A DNA stretch of 23,754 bases from positions 1 to 23,754 of the forward strand of contig JBCDJG010000068.1 of assembly GCA_038748065.1 (NCBI GenBank), read 5' to 3'. Source of the DNA: JBCDJG01 sp038748065 (lineage in GTDB: Bacteria; Pseudomonadota; Gammaproteobacteria; Pseudomonadales; Halieaceae). Made by a program: the position numbers and the translations under genes. The notes below the pieces were generated by a model. That model had not been told where the DNA came from and did not search any database. It saw only the letters and a list, made by a program, of their open reading frames with translations. Of the stretch, positions 13,873 through 22,860 are shown in pieces; position 1 is the stretch's first letter, and the number at the start of each line of letters is the position of its first letter.

Positions 13873-15605
13873 GCGGCGACGGGTGCCGGCTGCGAGCCGC
13901 GAATCAGCTTGCCGGGTACGGCCCCTGTCGCAACACCGTTTTCCATAATGACTTCTCCGGACACAATCGTTGCAAGGTAACCCTCTGCACCCTGGAACAG
14001 GCGTCTGCCGCCAGCGGGTAGGTCGAAGGTAATGCCGGGTGCCTGCAGCTGCAAAGCTTCGAAGTCAATCAGATTCATATCAGCCTTCATGCCTACTTCC
14101 AGCGTTCCGCGGTCCAAGAGGCCGACGCAGCGTGCCGTATCGGCAGTTTGCATTTGGACCGCCTGTTCCAGGCTCAAGCGATGGCCGCGCTCACGATCGC
14201 GTACGAAGTAGCTCAGCATTTGTGTCGGCACGCTGGCATCGCACAGCACGCCGCAGTGGGCGCCGGTATCAGCCAGTGACAGCACGGTATTCTCATCTTC
14301 GAGCAGGGCGACCTGTCTCGACAGATCCTGGGCGTCGTATCCAAAGCAGGGGAAGTAGACAACGTTGAGTCCGTCGTTCTCCATCATCAGGTCGAAGCAG
14401 TACTCACGGGGTGTTACGCCCGCAGCCGCGGCTTTGCTCGCAATGCTGTCTTCAGGCCCCGGTTCGTAGTTGGGGGGCGTGCCCAGTTCGTAGAGCTTAT
14501 CCCAGCCGGCGATGATGGTATCCATGAATGCGTCACCCATCAGGGGATCAGCTTCGCTGACCAGTGCCTCGCGCACCTCTGGCTTACGCAATTCAACCAT
14601 ACGCTCCTCGTGGGAAAGGACGGACAGAGACGCATAGCTACTGTGGAAGCTGAAGGGGTGTACCGTGCCGTTCCAGCTCAGCAACAGGTTGACCGGCCGA
14701 GCGCCGACATGGGGGATCAGCTTGGCGCCTTCCGCGTTGGCCTGGCGGGTGAATTCAAGTTGCTTCTGTACCCTTGGCCAGTCTGACTCTTCGCGGAAAA
14801 ACAGCACGTAGTTGATCTGACAGTTGTTCTCGATGGAAAGGCGCTTCATCCAGCCCATCTCTTCTTCCCAGTTGTCCCAGTCCGATACAACGCCGTAGAT
14901 GGCTTTGCCGCCAAGATCGCCGATAGCCTTGCCAATGCCCAGCAGCTCTGCTTCATCAGCGTAGGTGCCCGGCATCGCCATATCTTCACGCGTGGTATGC
15001 AGCTCGGTGCGCGAGGTGGTGAAGCCGAGTGCGCCAGCTTCGATACCCTCACGCACGATATCTGCCATGCGCGATACGTCGTCCGAAGACGCCAGCTCAT
15101 TTTTGCGCCCGCGTTCACCCATGACATAGGTGCGCACGGCGCAGTGCGGTACCTGGGCGCCAACGTCGATGGCGCGGGGAAAGGCCTCCACGGCATCGAG
15201 GTATTCCGGGAAGCTTTCCCAGTCCCAGCTGATACCCTCGTGCAAGGCCGTGCCCGGAATGTCTTCGACGTCCTCCATAACGGCGATCAGTCGATCATGG
15301 GCTTCGTCGTTAGGTTCGCAGGGAGCGAAGCCTACGCCGCAGTTGCCCATGACAAGCGTGGTGATGCCGTGGTTGGCGGCGGGGCTACACAGCGGATCCC
15401 AGGTCGCCTGGCCGTCCATGTGGGAATGAACGTCGACCCACCCCGGCGTTAGCAGCTTGCCATCGGCGTCGATTTCCCGCGTAGCGCTGCCTTCAACATC
15501 GCCGATGGCGGCAATTCGGCCGTCGCTGACGGCTACACTGCCGCCGCGCGCTGGCGCGCCGGTGCCGTCTACTATCAAAGCGTTGCGTATCAGTAGGTCG
15601 TACAT
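13869..15605 (-). CDS. amidohydrolase of the N-acyl-D-amino-acid deacylase family
   Basis: Predicted metal-dependent hydrolase of 578 residues, cytoplasmic. The amidohydrolase start is typical (LLIRNALIVDGTG; GWVDVHSHMDGQ with His60 and His62), followed by TTLVMGNCGVGFAPC (82-96) with Cys89 at the zinc-Cys position of D-aminoacylases, and later LSLADTGAHCG and CDASVPTQML. The two zinc histidines seen in Alcaligenes D-aminoacylase are not evident: the corresponding stretches read IYGVVSDWDNW and INYVLFFREE. It thus belongs to a divergent branch common in actinobacteria and proteobacteria, and the substrate is open. TAGGAG lies 7 bases before the ATG. The gene follows the ABC exporter gene by 56 bases and probably shares its transcript. 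Its TAG stop shares a CTAG with the stop of the mocA-like gene. Confidence 0.82.
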   Translation of the reverse strand: MYDLLIRNALIVDGTGAPARGGSVAVSDGRIAAIGDVEGSATREIDADGKLLTPGWVDVHSHMDGQATWDPLCSPAANHGITTLVMGNCGVGFAPCEPNDEAHDRLIAVMEDVEDIPGTALHEGISWDWESFPEYLDAVEAFPRAIDVGAQVPHCAVRTYVMGERGRKNELASSDDVSRMADIVREGIEAGALGFTTSRTELHTTREDMAMPGTYADEAELLGIGKAIGDLGGKAIYGVVSDWDNWEEEMGWMKRLSIENNCQINYVLFFREESDWPRVQKQLEFTRQANAEGAKLIPHVGARPVNLLLSWNGTVHPFSFHSSYASLSVLSHEERMVELRKPEVREALVSEADPLMGDAFMDTIIAGWDKLYELGTPPNYEPGPEDSIASKAAAAGVTPREYCFDLMMENDGLNVVYFPCFGYDAQDLSRQVALLEDENTVLSLADTGAHCGVLCDASVPTQMLSYFVRDRERGHRLSLEQAVQMQTADTARCVGLLDRGTLEVGMKADMNLIDFEALQLQAPGITFDLPAGGRRLFQGAEGYLATIVSGEVIMENGVATGAVPGKLIRGSQPAPVAA

Positions 15606-15661
15606 GGCTCTACTCCTAAATAACAGGTGGAGGTAATGTTAGTGATTTGCCCCGTCGGCAA

Positions 15662-17443
15662 CTAGTCAGACTGGCCAATATCCTCAAGCAGTTTGGCATA
15701 GCAACCGCTGGCGCTCAGCAGCGTCTCGTGATCGCCCCGTTCCATGATTGCGCCCTGTTCAAGCACCAGGATCTCATCGGAATGGCGAATGGTGCTCAGA
15801 CGATGTGCGATGGCGATGACGGTCTTGTCTTCGAAGACGTGATCTATTGCGCGCTGAATCATGCGTTCTGTCACTGAATCGACCGCGCTGGTCGCCTCGT
15901 CCAGCATGATGACCTCGCTGCCACCAGCGATGGCACGGGCAAACGCAATAAGCTGGCCCTGTCCTGCCGACAGATTGGCGCCATTGCCGCGCAATACGAA
16001 GTTATAGCCGCCCGGCAGCTGGTCGATGAAGTTGTCCGCGTACACGTAGCGGGCAGCGGCGGTAATTGCTTCGCTGTACATGTCTTGCCGCGCCATGCCG
16101 ATATTAAAGGCGATGGACTCATTAAACAGGAAAACCTCCTGCTGCATGAGCGCAAAAAAGCGACCCAGGGTCTGGCGCGGAATGCGCCTGAGTTCAATGC
16201 CGTTGAGCGTGATGTCACCCTCATACTGTGAATAGGTTTTGTTCAGCAGGCGCAGTATGGTCGACTTACCCGAGCCCGTACTGCCGACCAGCGCGATTTT
16301 CTGTCCTCGCTTTAGCTCAAAGGATACATCGCGCAGCACCCAAGGCCCGTCATCGTTATAGCGAAAGCGCACGCGCTCAAAGCGCAGTGAATCAAAGTGC
16401 CGCAGCTTATCTTGCTCCGCCTCGCTGAGCGGCAGTCGACGCCTGTCAGCGTCCTGCTCGGTTTCTTCCTCAAACAGCTCTTCGATGTGGTCAAAGGCTG
16501 CAAATGCGCGCTGGATGGATGCCATCTGTGAGGAGAAGTCGCGGATCGGAACGAAGATCTTATCCAAGGTGTTGATGAAACCTACGAGTACGCCGACCGA
16601 CAGGCTCGCGGCGAGAATCTCATTGGAGCCATACCATATGACAAGACCCATGCTGATCGTGGTAATGCCTTCCACGATGGAATAGAGGCCGGAATCGTAG
16701 ATGTTGGAACGGGACTGCGCGTGGAAGAAACCCAGTGTAAAACCGCGATAGCGTTCAACAACCTCGCGTTCGGCGTTGTAGAGTTGCACCGTTTTTATGC
16801 CGGCAAGGCACTCCTGCAGGTAACCCGTTCCACGGGACAGAATCAGTCTCGCTTCGACGTAGGTGTCCCGCAGTCGGCGCCTGAGCAGTTCTGTGACGTA
16901 ATACACCAGCGGCCCTATCAGCAGCAGAACCAGCGTGAGCTTCCAGCTCACCGCGAGCAGGAAAACGAGTAGGGCGACGGTCACGAGGATGTCTCGAATC
17001 ATGCTGAGAAGACCCTGTGTGAAGGACTCGCTGATAGCCTCCAGATCACTGGTCAGTCGCGTGAGCGTGACACCCATGGGCGTTTTGTCGAAGTAGCGCC
17101 GCGGTAGGTAGAGCACGCGCTGAAACATTTCCCTGCGGATATCTCGAATCGCCTCTTGAGACGCGGACTGCAGTGAGTAGTTGAAAACAGCGTCTGCGAG
17201 GTAGTTGCCTACCAAGACCGCGGCCAGAGCCAGTGCCCAGCCCGCCAACTCGCCATGATTGCCGGGGACCAGCTGATCGTCGATGATGCGCATGATGAGC
17301 CAGGGAAAAAGGATGCTGAACAGCACGGATACCGGGATCAGGCTGAGACCGATCGTGACCTGGCGCCGGTAGCTCATGAGGTAGCGCAAAAAGCGCTGAA
17401 CGACTGGCCAGTCTATGCCCTGTCTGTTGTTCTGCGCGCTCAC
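15662..17443 (-). CDS. half ABC exporter, MdlB-like, catalytically complete Walker B
   Basis: Type IV ABC exporter half: a transmembrane domain of about six helices (roughly 25-310) followed by a nucleotide-binding domain. Walker A is GSTGSGKST (387-395), the Q-loop is in MQQEVFLF, the signature is LSAGQ (491-495) instead of LSGGQ, Walker B is VIMLDEATS with catalytic Glu516, and the switch His is 547. The altered signature and intact Glu are what is expected of one half of an asymmetric heterodimer. The start is a GTG overlapping the stop of the upstream ABC gene (GTGA, 17440-17443), so both halves are made together. Substrate unknown: multidrug, lipid or peptide export are family precedents. 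Confidence 0.9.
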   Translation of the reverse strand: MSAQNNRQGIDWPVVQRFLRYLMSYRRQVTIGLSLIPVSVLFSILFPWLIMRIIDDQLVPGNHGELAGWALALAAVLVGNYLADAVFNYSLQSASQEAIRDIRREMFQRVLYLPRRYFDKTPMGVTLTRLTSDLEAISESFTQGLLSMIRDILVTVALLVFLLAVSWKLTLVLLLIGPLVYYVTELLRRRLRDTYVEARLILSRGTGYLQECLAGIKTVQLYNAEREVVERYRGFTLGFFHAQSRSNIYDSGLYSIVEGITTISMGLVIWYGSNEILAASLSVGVLVGFINTLDKIFVPIRDFSSQMASIQRAFAAFDHIEELFEEETEQDADRRRLPLSEAEQDKLRHFDSLRFERVRFRYNDDGPWVLRDVSFELKRGQKIALVGSTGSGKSTILRLLNKTYSQYEGDITLNGIELRRIPRQTLGRFFALMQQEVFLFNESIAFNIGMARQDMYSEAITAAARYVYADNFIDQLPGGYNFVLRGNGANLSAGQGQLIAFARAIAGGSEVIMLDEATSAVDSVTERMIQRAIDHVFEDKTVIAIAHRLSTIRHSDEILVLEQGAIMERGDHETLLSASGCYAKLLEDIGQSD

Positions 17444-19275
17444 GCGGCGTGTTCCTCGTACTGCTGCTGCAGTGTCCAGGTGTCGCGATACAGGGCGCAG
17501 CGCTCGAGCAATTCTTCGTGCCTCCCCTCATCGACAATACGGCCCCTGTCCAGAACGAGGATACGATCAACTCGCGCGAGCACGCTGGCGCGGTGCGAAA
17601 CGATCAGCGTGCTCTGGCTGCGCAAAGTGTTGAAGATCTGGTCCAGCAGGAAGCGCTCGGTTTCATTATCGACCGCCGACAATACGTTATCGAGAATGAT
17701 CAACTTGCTGGGTGTGAAGAGGCCGCGGGCCAGGCTGAGGCGCTGTTTTTGGCCACCGGAAAGCAAAATGCCTTTTTCGCCGACCAGGGTGTTCTGCGCC
17801 TCGGGAAACTGGCTTACCTCCTCCAGCATGTCGCTTTCGGAGAGAGCCTGTTCAAGTGACAGGGCCTCGGCCTCATCATCAGCCCCGAAACGAATGTTTT
17901 CCTCTACCGAGTCAGAGAAGAGGAAGGGCTCCTGGGTGATGGTTCGAACGGCGCTGCGTAAGTCACGCCGGGACAGGCTGGTAATATCTTCGTCGTCGAG
18001 AAAAATGCTGCCAGGCTCGATCTCCAGATAACGATTTAGGCAATTTACCAGTGTGCTCTTGCCCGATCCTATCTTGCCAAGAACGCCCACGGTCTCACCC
18101 GGACGGATCGCGAAGCTGATGTCACACAGCGCAGGTTCACTGCTACCCGGATAGGTGTAGTTAAGGTGGTTAACGCGCAGTGAATGACTAAATAGTGCGT
18201 CGCGCTGGCGCGCCGGCAGGTGCTGCTGATCGCCCTTATGCGGGGGCGTGTCGAGAATACGCCTGACACTTTCCAGACTGACGATCGAGTTCTGTAGGGC
18301 CGATAGAATCATACCCAGCGAGATGAATGGCATGGCCAGCAGCGATGCATAAGCCAGCATCGCAGTAAGTTCGCCCAGCGTAAGATCCTGCTGAATAACG
18401 TAGGCGCCGCCAATCCCCAGGACCATGACCTTGATAATCCGATCTGTGTAGCCGATCAGCGGCAGGTAAACAGTGCGCACCATCACGAGTTTGCGTGAAC
18501 GGTCGCGCAGGGCGATGTTGTCGCGGTCAAATTCGCCCTCGGCCCAGTCCTGAATATGATGAGACTTGATTACCTCGATGCCGCTGAGAAAACCGACAGT
18601 GTTGGAGGACAGGGCCTGCAATTCACCCATGCGCTGTTTCATCTGCCGGCGCATGTAAGACATGGCATAGCGTGCGACCGTGAAAGTCACGAGCACTGGT
18701 CCGATGCAGTATAGAGTTAGCTGCGGTGATATCTCCCACATTTTCAGGGGAGTGAGTGACAGGGCGAAGATCACGTTGAAAATCTGCAGCATAATGATGC
18801 CGGCGAGCGTGCGAATGCCATTGATGTCGTTATTGACGATGGATATCAGCGTGCCGGTTTCATGTTGGCTGTAGAAATCCTGCTGCAGCTGCGTGAGGCG
18901 TTCAAAGCAGTCATCCTTGACGGCCTTCTCTACGGCTCGCCCCGGATTGAAGAAGAACACGCGGGAGATGGTTCGCGTCACAACCATCACCAGCGCGAAC
19001 AGGACAACCAGCCCTACTGAGTGCATCAGCGCCTCACTCTGAGCCGTCTCGCCGAGTAGGTCGATTGCAGCGCCTATGTGCGCGGGGATGTTTACCGCGA
19101 GCCAGTTCGTGGTGAAGATGAACGCGATGCCTACACCGTACTCGAGCTTATGGCGAGCGAGGTAGCGGAGGAAGAAACGTAGGTTGGAAACTCGCCCTTG
19201 AGTGCTCAAGTAAGGGTCACGCTCTAAAGCTCCAGGCTGCTTTTGGTCGCACCGCTCGCGCAGTGGGCCGCGCAC
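17440..19275 (-). CDS. half ABC exporter, MdlA-like, degenerate Walker B
   Basis: Partner half-transporter, up to 611 residues: transmembrane domain about 35-330, then nucleotide-binding domain. Walker A GKIGSGKST (400-408), Q-loop in TITQEPFLF, canonical signature LSGGQKQR (505-512), Walker B LIILDNVLSAVDN where the catalytic Glu is replaced by Asn530, and switch His561. Loss of that Glu predicts one inactive composite ATP site. The start is uncertain: the frame opens with GTG at 19275 without a Shine-Dalgarno sequence. A TTG at residue 23 is an alternative that would remove a polar N-terminal tail, but it is not well supported either. The P450 gene stops 91 bases upstream on the same strand. 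Confidence 0.88.
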   Translation of the reverse strand: MRGPLRERCDQKQPGALERDPYLSTQGRVSNLRFFLRYLARHKLEYGVGIAFIFTTNWLAVNIPAHIGAAIDLLGETAQSEALMHSVGLVVLFALVMVVTRTISRVFFFNPGRAVEKAVKDDCFERLTQLQQDFYSQHETGTLISIVNNDINGIRTLAGIIMLQIFNVIFALSLTPLKMWEISPQLTLYCIGPVLVTFTVARYAMSYMRRQMKQRMGELQALSSNTVGFLSGIEVIKSHHIQDWAEGEFDRDNIALRDRSRKLVMVRTVYLPLIGYTDRIIKVMVLGIGGAYVIQQDLTLGELTAMLAYASLLAMPFISLGMILSALQNSIVSLESVRRILDTPPHKGDQQHLPARQRDALFSHSLRVNHLNYTYPGSSEPALCDISFAIRPGETVGVLGKIGSGKSTLVNCLNRYLEIEPGSIFLDDEDITSLSRRDLRSAVRTITQEPFLFSDSVEENIRFGADDEAEALSLEQALSESDMLEEVSQFPEAQNTLVGEKGILLSGGQKQRLSLARGLFTPSKLIILDNVLSAVDNETERFLLDQIFNTLRSQSTLIVSHRASVLARVDRILVLDRGRIVDEGRHEELLERCALYRDTWTLQQQYEEHAA

Positions 19276-19366
19276 CAGAGGGCTTCATCGGTGACGCACG
19301 CGGCCAGCCCGGCCCACTTATCCTCAACCCTGATAGTGTTCACAGTCGCAGTGCTTGTGGCGATGC

Positions 19367-20608
19367 TCAGGCATTGGTACGCAGCATGAGCTTTTTAAAG
19401 ACAATTGCGTTGTGATCACAGTCATCTTTTTCTGGCTCTTCAGCAAGTTCTACGTTGGGGAAACGTTTGAACAGTTCCTGCATTGTCAGATAGAGCTGGC
19501 GCTTTGCAAGCGCTGCGCCGATGCAGTAACGCGGCCCGTAGCCAAACATAACGTCCGGATCGAAAACGCGCTTGACGTCGAATGTTTCTGGGCTTTCGTA
19601 GTAGTCCGGGTCGCGGTCTTTCAGATGCGGCATCATCAGTACCATCTGGCCTTTGCGCAGGCGCTCTCCCAGTAGGTCCATATCCTCTGGCGCGTAGCGC
19701 GCAAAGCCCATCTTGCTTTGCGTAGACCATCGATTGATCTCGCAGAAAGCGTTGGAGAAGCTGTCTGCGCTTTCGAGAGCGGCTGGCACCTGGTCGCGAT
19801 GCTTGAGTAGGGAGTAAACCGACCACTGCTGCGCGACTAAAGTGGTATCCGCTCCGGCGCCTACAAGGGCCAGGATCAGGGTGACAATGTCCCACTCCTC
19901 AAACTTGTCATTTTCCTCTTCGATGCGAAGCAAGGTGCTGAGGAAGTCATCCTGCTCCGGCGATGCCCGTCGCTCGTTGATAACCTCACGGATAATGTCG
20001 ATAGCCTTATTGCAGTCTTGCCGCGCGGCCTCGCGCTGTTCGTCAGATATAGTCGGATTCCAGGTTTCGGTGAAGGTCAAAATGACTTTGCGAATATCTG
20101 GCCAGTACTTCTCAGGCATGCCGACCATACGCGTGATTGATATGAAGGGAATGTGCTGCGCGATCTTATCCTTGTAGTCGAATACTTCAGGCGTTCCAAG
20201 TTCGTCGAACAGGCGATCTACGTCGGGCTTGATCTTTGCCTGAATTTTGTCGACGACGTTTCGGGAGAAAGCAGGAGAGACGACCTTTCGGATTAGTCTG
20301 TGGTGATCGTGCTCTGCCAGCAGGCTGTGACCGATCATCGCGCGCTCGAAGTTACTCCACTGGTCTTCGGGCGGTCGCTCGGGGGCGAATTCCCAGTCAT
20401 AAAAATCAGATGACAGTGGCTCGTTGCGCCAGCAATCGAGGATGTCGGGCATTCGCGTCATGATCCAGGCCTGCCAGGGTTCGTACCACACCAGGCGACC
20501 GCGCCGGGCGAGTGCGAGGCAGCCGGGTACAGGGTCTGCGAGGTAGTCCGGTGAGTTCGGGTTATACAGACTCTCGATCGGCGGCAGGGACTGCTGGGCC
20601 TGTGTCAT
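19367..20608 (-). CDS. cytochrome P450 (soluble bacterial class I type)
   Basis: Haem-thiolate monooxygenase, 413 residues with the chosen start and without membrane anchor, so cytosolic and dependent on a ferredoxin and reductase encoded elsewhere. Key motifs: the C-helix HHRLIRK (102-108), I-helix AGADTT (251-256) for oxygen activation, EINR (290-293, ExxR), and the haem loop FGYGPRYCIG (355-364) with the ligand Cys362. The longest frame begins at 20776, but its first 56 codons run through the intergenic inverted repeat, and the segment looks non-coding; ATG at 20606-20608 with GAGG nine bases upstream gives a normal P450 N-terminus. An in-frame ATG at 20617 abuts the GAGG and is less likely. 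The CYP family cannot be set by eye. Lipid, terpenoid or steroid substrates are guesses from the neighbours. Confidence 0.93.
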   Translation of the reverse strand: MTQAQQSLPPIESLYNPNSPDYLADPVPGCLALARRGRLVWYEPWQAWIMTRMPDILDCWRNEPLSSDFYDWEFAPERPPEDQWSNFERAMIGHSLLAEHDHHRLIRKVVSPAFSRNVVDKIQAKIKPDVDRLFDELGTPEVFDYKDKIAQHIPFISITRMVGMPEKYWPDIRKVILTFTETWNPTISDEQREAARQDCNKAIDIIREVINERRASPEQDDFLSTLLRIEEENDKFEEWDIVTLILALVGAGADTTLVAQQWSVYSLLKHRDQVPAALESADSFSNAFCEINRWSTQSKMGFARYAPEDMDLLGERLRKGQMVLMMPHLKDRDPDYYESPETFDVKRVFDPDVMFGYGPRYCIGAALAKRQLYLTMQELFKRFPNVELAEEPEKDDCDHNAIVFKKLMLRTNA

Positions 20609-20668
20609 TATCAACATCCTCGTGTCACGCTGGCGCCGTGCGCAGCGGTTGTGAATTTGCGAGAGCAG

Positions 20669-20694
20669 CAAAAGTATACTAATGTATACTTTTG
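20669..20694. promoter_or_regulatory. perfect 11+4+11 inverted repeat, candidate repressor operator for the divergent P450 / DUF7064-type genes
   Basis: Arms CAAAAGTATAC (20669-20679) and GTATACTTTTG (20684-20694) are exact reverse complements around TAAT. The element is in the 213-base divergent gap, 61-86 bases from the P450 start and 128-153 from the other gene. Each arm contains TATAC sequences that look like -10 hexamers on both strands, so a bound protein would probably block initiation. Size and symmetry suit a TetR-type dimer pair or similar. No regulator gene is adjacent. Confidence 0.6.
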
Positions 20695-20821
20695 TGCAAG
20701 GGGCCGTCCAGGTTCGGTTGCACCTGAATTGCCTTATCTCTAAGGTCTTGACGGCCAACAGACCGACTGAAAGCACTCAGCTAAAGTTCCAAGCTATGGC
20801 ATAACGGGAGAAACCGAAAAG

Positions 20822-21949
20822 ATGCTGTCCAAATACGACGATTACCCCATCCATCAAACGGCTGAGCCAATCGCGCTGACCGCGAGCTCTGACCGCTTTC
20901 ACTATGATCGCTATTGGTATAACGCACATGCTCAGGATGGCAGCTTTTACTTCGGCGTCGGACTTTGCCGTTACGCGAACCTCGGCATTCTCGACGGCAG
21001 TCTGAGCGTTGTTATTGGCAAGCAACAGTATGCTTTTCACGCGTCTCGGCGTGCACCGGACGAGCCCTCAGATCTCAGCATTGGACCGATGAGTCTGAGT
21101 ATCCTGGAGCCCATGGGCCGGCATCGCCTGGTGATAGCGGCCAACGACACGGGTATCGAATGTGATTTGACCTTCACGCCGCGCACCGCCTGTATTGAAG
21201 AGGGTCGCCAGACTCTGCGCAATGCCCGACACGTCGTCATGGATGCAACACGCCTCGACCAGTTCGGGTTCTGGTCTGGCTGGATCCGTATTGAGGGCGA
21301 GGAGCTGCAGGTAGATGGCCGCACTACATTTGGCCTGAAGGACCGATCCTGGGGTATTCGTCCCGTGGGTGAGGCCTATAGCGGCGGCGCTCCGCTGGCA
21401 GAATATCAGGCGGTTCACTTTAACTGGGTGCCGATTCACTGGCAGGACCAGTGCAGCCTCGCGGGCTGGTTTGAGGATGATGGCGGCTACCAGTGGCATA
21501 CCGACCAGGGCTTCCTGCCTCACTATGAGTCCGCGGATGCTATTCCTGGCACGCAAGATCCAGCCGCCCGGCAATGGCAGGGCATCGTTAATTTTGAGTT
21601 TGACTGGATTCCCGGCACCCGGCAGGCCAGTGCAGCGCAGATCACCATGCATGACCGCTCGGGAGAGCGTATGGACATCAGTTTGGAGCCTGTGCTCTTG
21701 CACCGGATGAAAGGGCTCGGCTATCAGCACCCCACCTGGGGCCATGGCAAGTGGCAGGGTGAATTGGCGATTGCCGCTGAGCACTGGGACAACGACGAGC
21801 TTGATCCACTGGCACTGGAGAACATTCATATTCAGCAAGTGGTGCGCGCGACCTGTGGAGATCGCGTGGGCCACGGGGTGCTCGAGCAGATGCACCTGGG
21901 GCCGTCTTCCAAGCTGGGCTTCAAGGACTGGTTTGACGGTGCCCCCTGA
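20822..21949 (+). CDS. conserved lipocalin-like protein (DUF7064/DUF7065-type, AttH/CrtC-related appearance)
   Basis: I do not recognise an enzyme activity. The product has 375 residues, no signal peptide or membrane helix, and is rich in Trp and in alternating beta-type segments. Recognisable stretches are GSFYFGVGLCRYANLG (40-55), FGFWSGWIRIEG (148-159), FGLKDRSWGIRPVG (170-183), HFNWVPIHW, and a C-terminal GHGVLEQMHLGPSSKLGF. The D-R-S-W-G-x-R-P element and overall length resemble the two-barrel lipocalin-like proteins related to AttH and carotenoid hydratase CrtC, often found in steroid- or lipid-catabolic gene clusters. The family name is from memory of the pattern and is tentative. A GGGAG lies 11 bases before the ATG, slightly far. 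Divergent from the P450 and followed after 23 bases by the ThuA gene. Confidence 0.75.
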   Translation: MLSKYDDYPIHQTAEPIALTASSDRFHYDRYWYNAHAQDGSFYFGVGLCRYANLGILDGSLSVVIGKQQYAFHASRRAPDEPSDLSIGPMSLSILEPMGRHRLVIAANDTGIECDLTFTPRTACIEEGRQTLRNARHVVMDATRLDQFGFWSGWIRIEGEELQVDGRTTFGLKDRSWGIRPVGEAYSGGAPLAEYQAVHFNWVPIHWQDQCSLAGWFEDDGGYQWHTDQGFLPHYESADAIPGTQDPAARQWQGIVNFEFDWIPGTRQASAAQITMHDRSGERMDISLEPVLLHRMKGLGYQHPTWGHGKWQGELAIAAEHWDNDELDPLALENIHIQQVVRATCGDRVGHGVLEQMHLGPSSKLGFKDWFDGAP

Positions 21950-21972
21950 AACGCACGATTGAGTCGCGAAGC

Positions 21973-22860
21973 ATGGCCGCAAAGATGCTCAAAGGTCTGG
22001 CCCTTACTGTCCTGGTGTTGTTGCTGGGCTTTCTTGGCTTTGCCTGGTACATCGGTGCCTGGAACCTGGTTGTCCCCAGCACTGACCATGATCGGACGCC
22101 ACCTGTGCTACCCGATGATTTGGCTCAGCCGGCCATATTGGTATTCAGCAAGACCAATGGGTTTCGCCATAAGGATGGCATTGCGGGTGGGCAGCGGGCG
22201 ATGAAGAGCATCGCCAAGCAGTGGCGCTACGGCCTGTTTCTGACAGAGAACGGTGCCGTATTCAATCAGGCTGATCTAGCGCGATTTCAGGCCGTTATCT
22301 TTCTGAATGCAACCGGCGACATGCTTAGCCGGGAGCAGGAACAGGCTTTCGAGGTTTGGCTTGAAGATGGCGGCGGCTGGTTGGGTATTCATGCGGCGGG
22401 TGATGGTTCACACAGTGGCTGGCCCTGGTATATGGACAACCTTATTGGCACAGATTTCACGGCCCATATCATGGGACCTCAGTTCCAGATCGCGCAGGTA
22501 GTCACTGAAAACCATGATCACCCGGTTAACTCAGGCCTGGACAACGTCTGGGAACACGAAGAGGAATGGTATTCCTGGGAGCGCAGTGCCCGGGCAGCGG
22601 GTATGCGTGTGCTGGCCACTGTCAGCGAAGACTCCTACCGCCCCGTACAAAATCTGCCAGGCCGGCAGCGTGACCTGAGCATGGGTGATCACCCCATTTC
22701 CTGGAGTAACTGTGTGGGGCAGGGTCGCAGCGTTTACACTGCTATCGGGCATCGAGCAGCCGCATTTGACGTGCCCCAGGTCAGGCGCTTTCTCAGTAAC
22801 GCCGTCCGGTGGCTGATTGGCGATACGACGGGTGGGTGCCCGCCGGCCAATTCAGGTTAG
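21973..22860 (+). CDS. membrane-anchored ThuA-like domain protein
   Basis: The product is 295 residues: an N-terminal hydrophobic helix (about 8-28) with no clear cleavage site, a short linker, then a ThuA-like domain (class I glutamine amidotransferase-like fold). Family motifs are ILVFSKTNGFRHKDGI (55-70), GGGWLGIHAAGDGSH, HEEEWYSW, DHPISWSNCVGQGRSVYTA and the closing GH. ThuA domains are linked to sugar (trehalose) use or appear in putative hydrolases; the catalytic Cys of amidotransferases is not at the elbow here (IHAAGD). The anchor suggests the domain is in the periplasm, unlike the cytosolic ThuA of rhizobia. The Shine-Dalgarno sequence is weak. Probably cotranscribed with the preceding lipocalin-like gene. 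Its last nine bases overlap the end of the convergent DUF1214 gene. Confidence 0.85.
   Translation: MAAKMLKGLALTVLVLLLGFLGFAWYIGAWNLVVPSTDHDRTPPVLPDDLAQPAILVFSKTNGFRHKDGIAGGQRAMKSIAKQWRYGLFLTENGAVFNQADLARFQAVIFLNATGDMLSREQEQAFEVWLEDGGGWLGIHAAGDGSHSGWPWYMDNLIGTDFTAHIMGPQFQIAQVVTENHDHPVNSGLDNVWEHEEEWYSWERSARAAGMRVLATVSEDSYRPVQNLPGRQRDLSMGDHPISWSNCVGQGRSVYTAIGHRAAAFDVPQVRRFLSNAVRWLIGDTTGGCPPANSG

Noticed and set aside
14997..15452. Plus-strand open frame of 151 codons opposite the amidohydrolase
   Set aside because: No recognisable motif; a shadow of the conserved HxH/GNCG region on the other strand.
20609..20776. N-terminal extension of the P450 open frame by 56 codons
   Set aside because: It runs through the inverted repeat, lacks a Shine-Dalgarno sequence at 20776, and does not resemble a P450 N-terminus.
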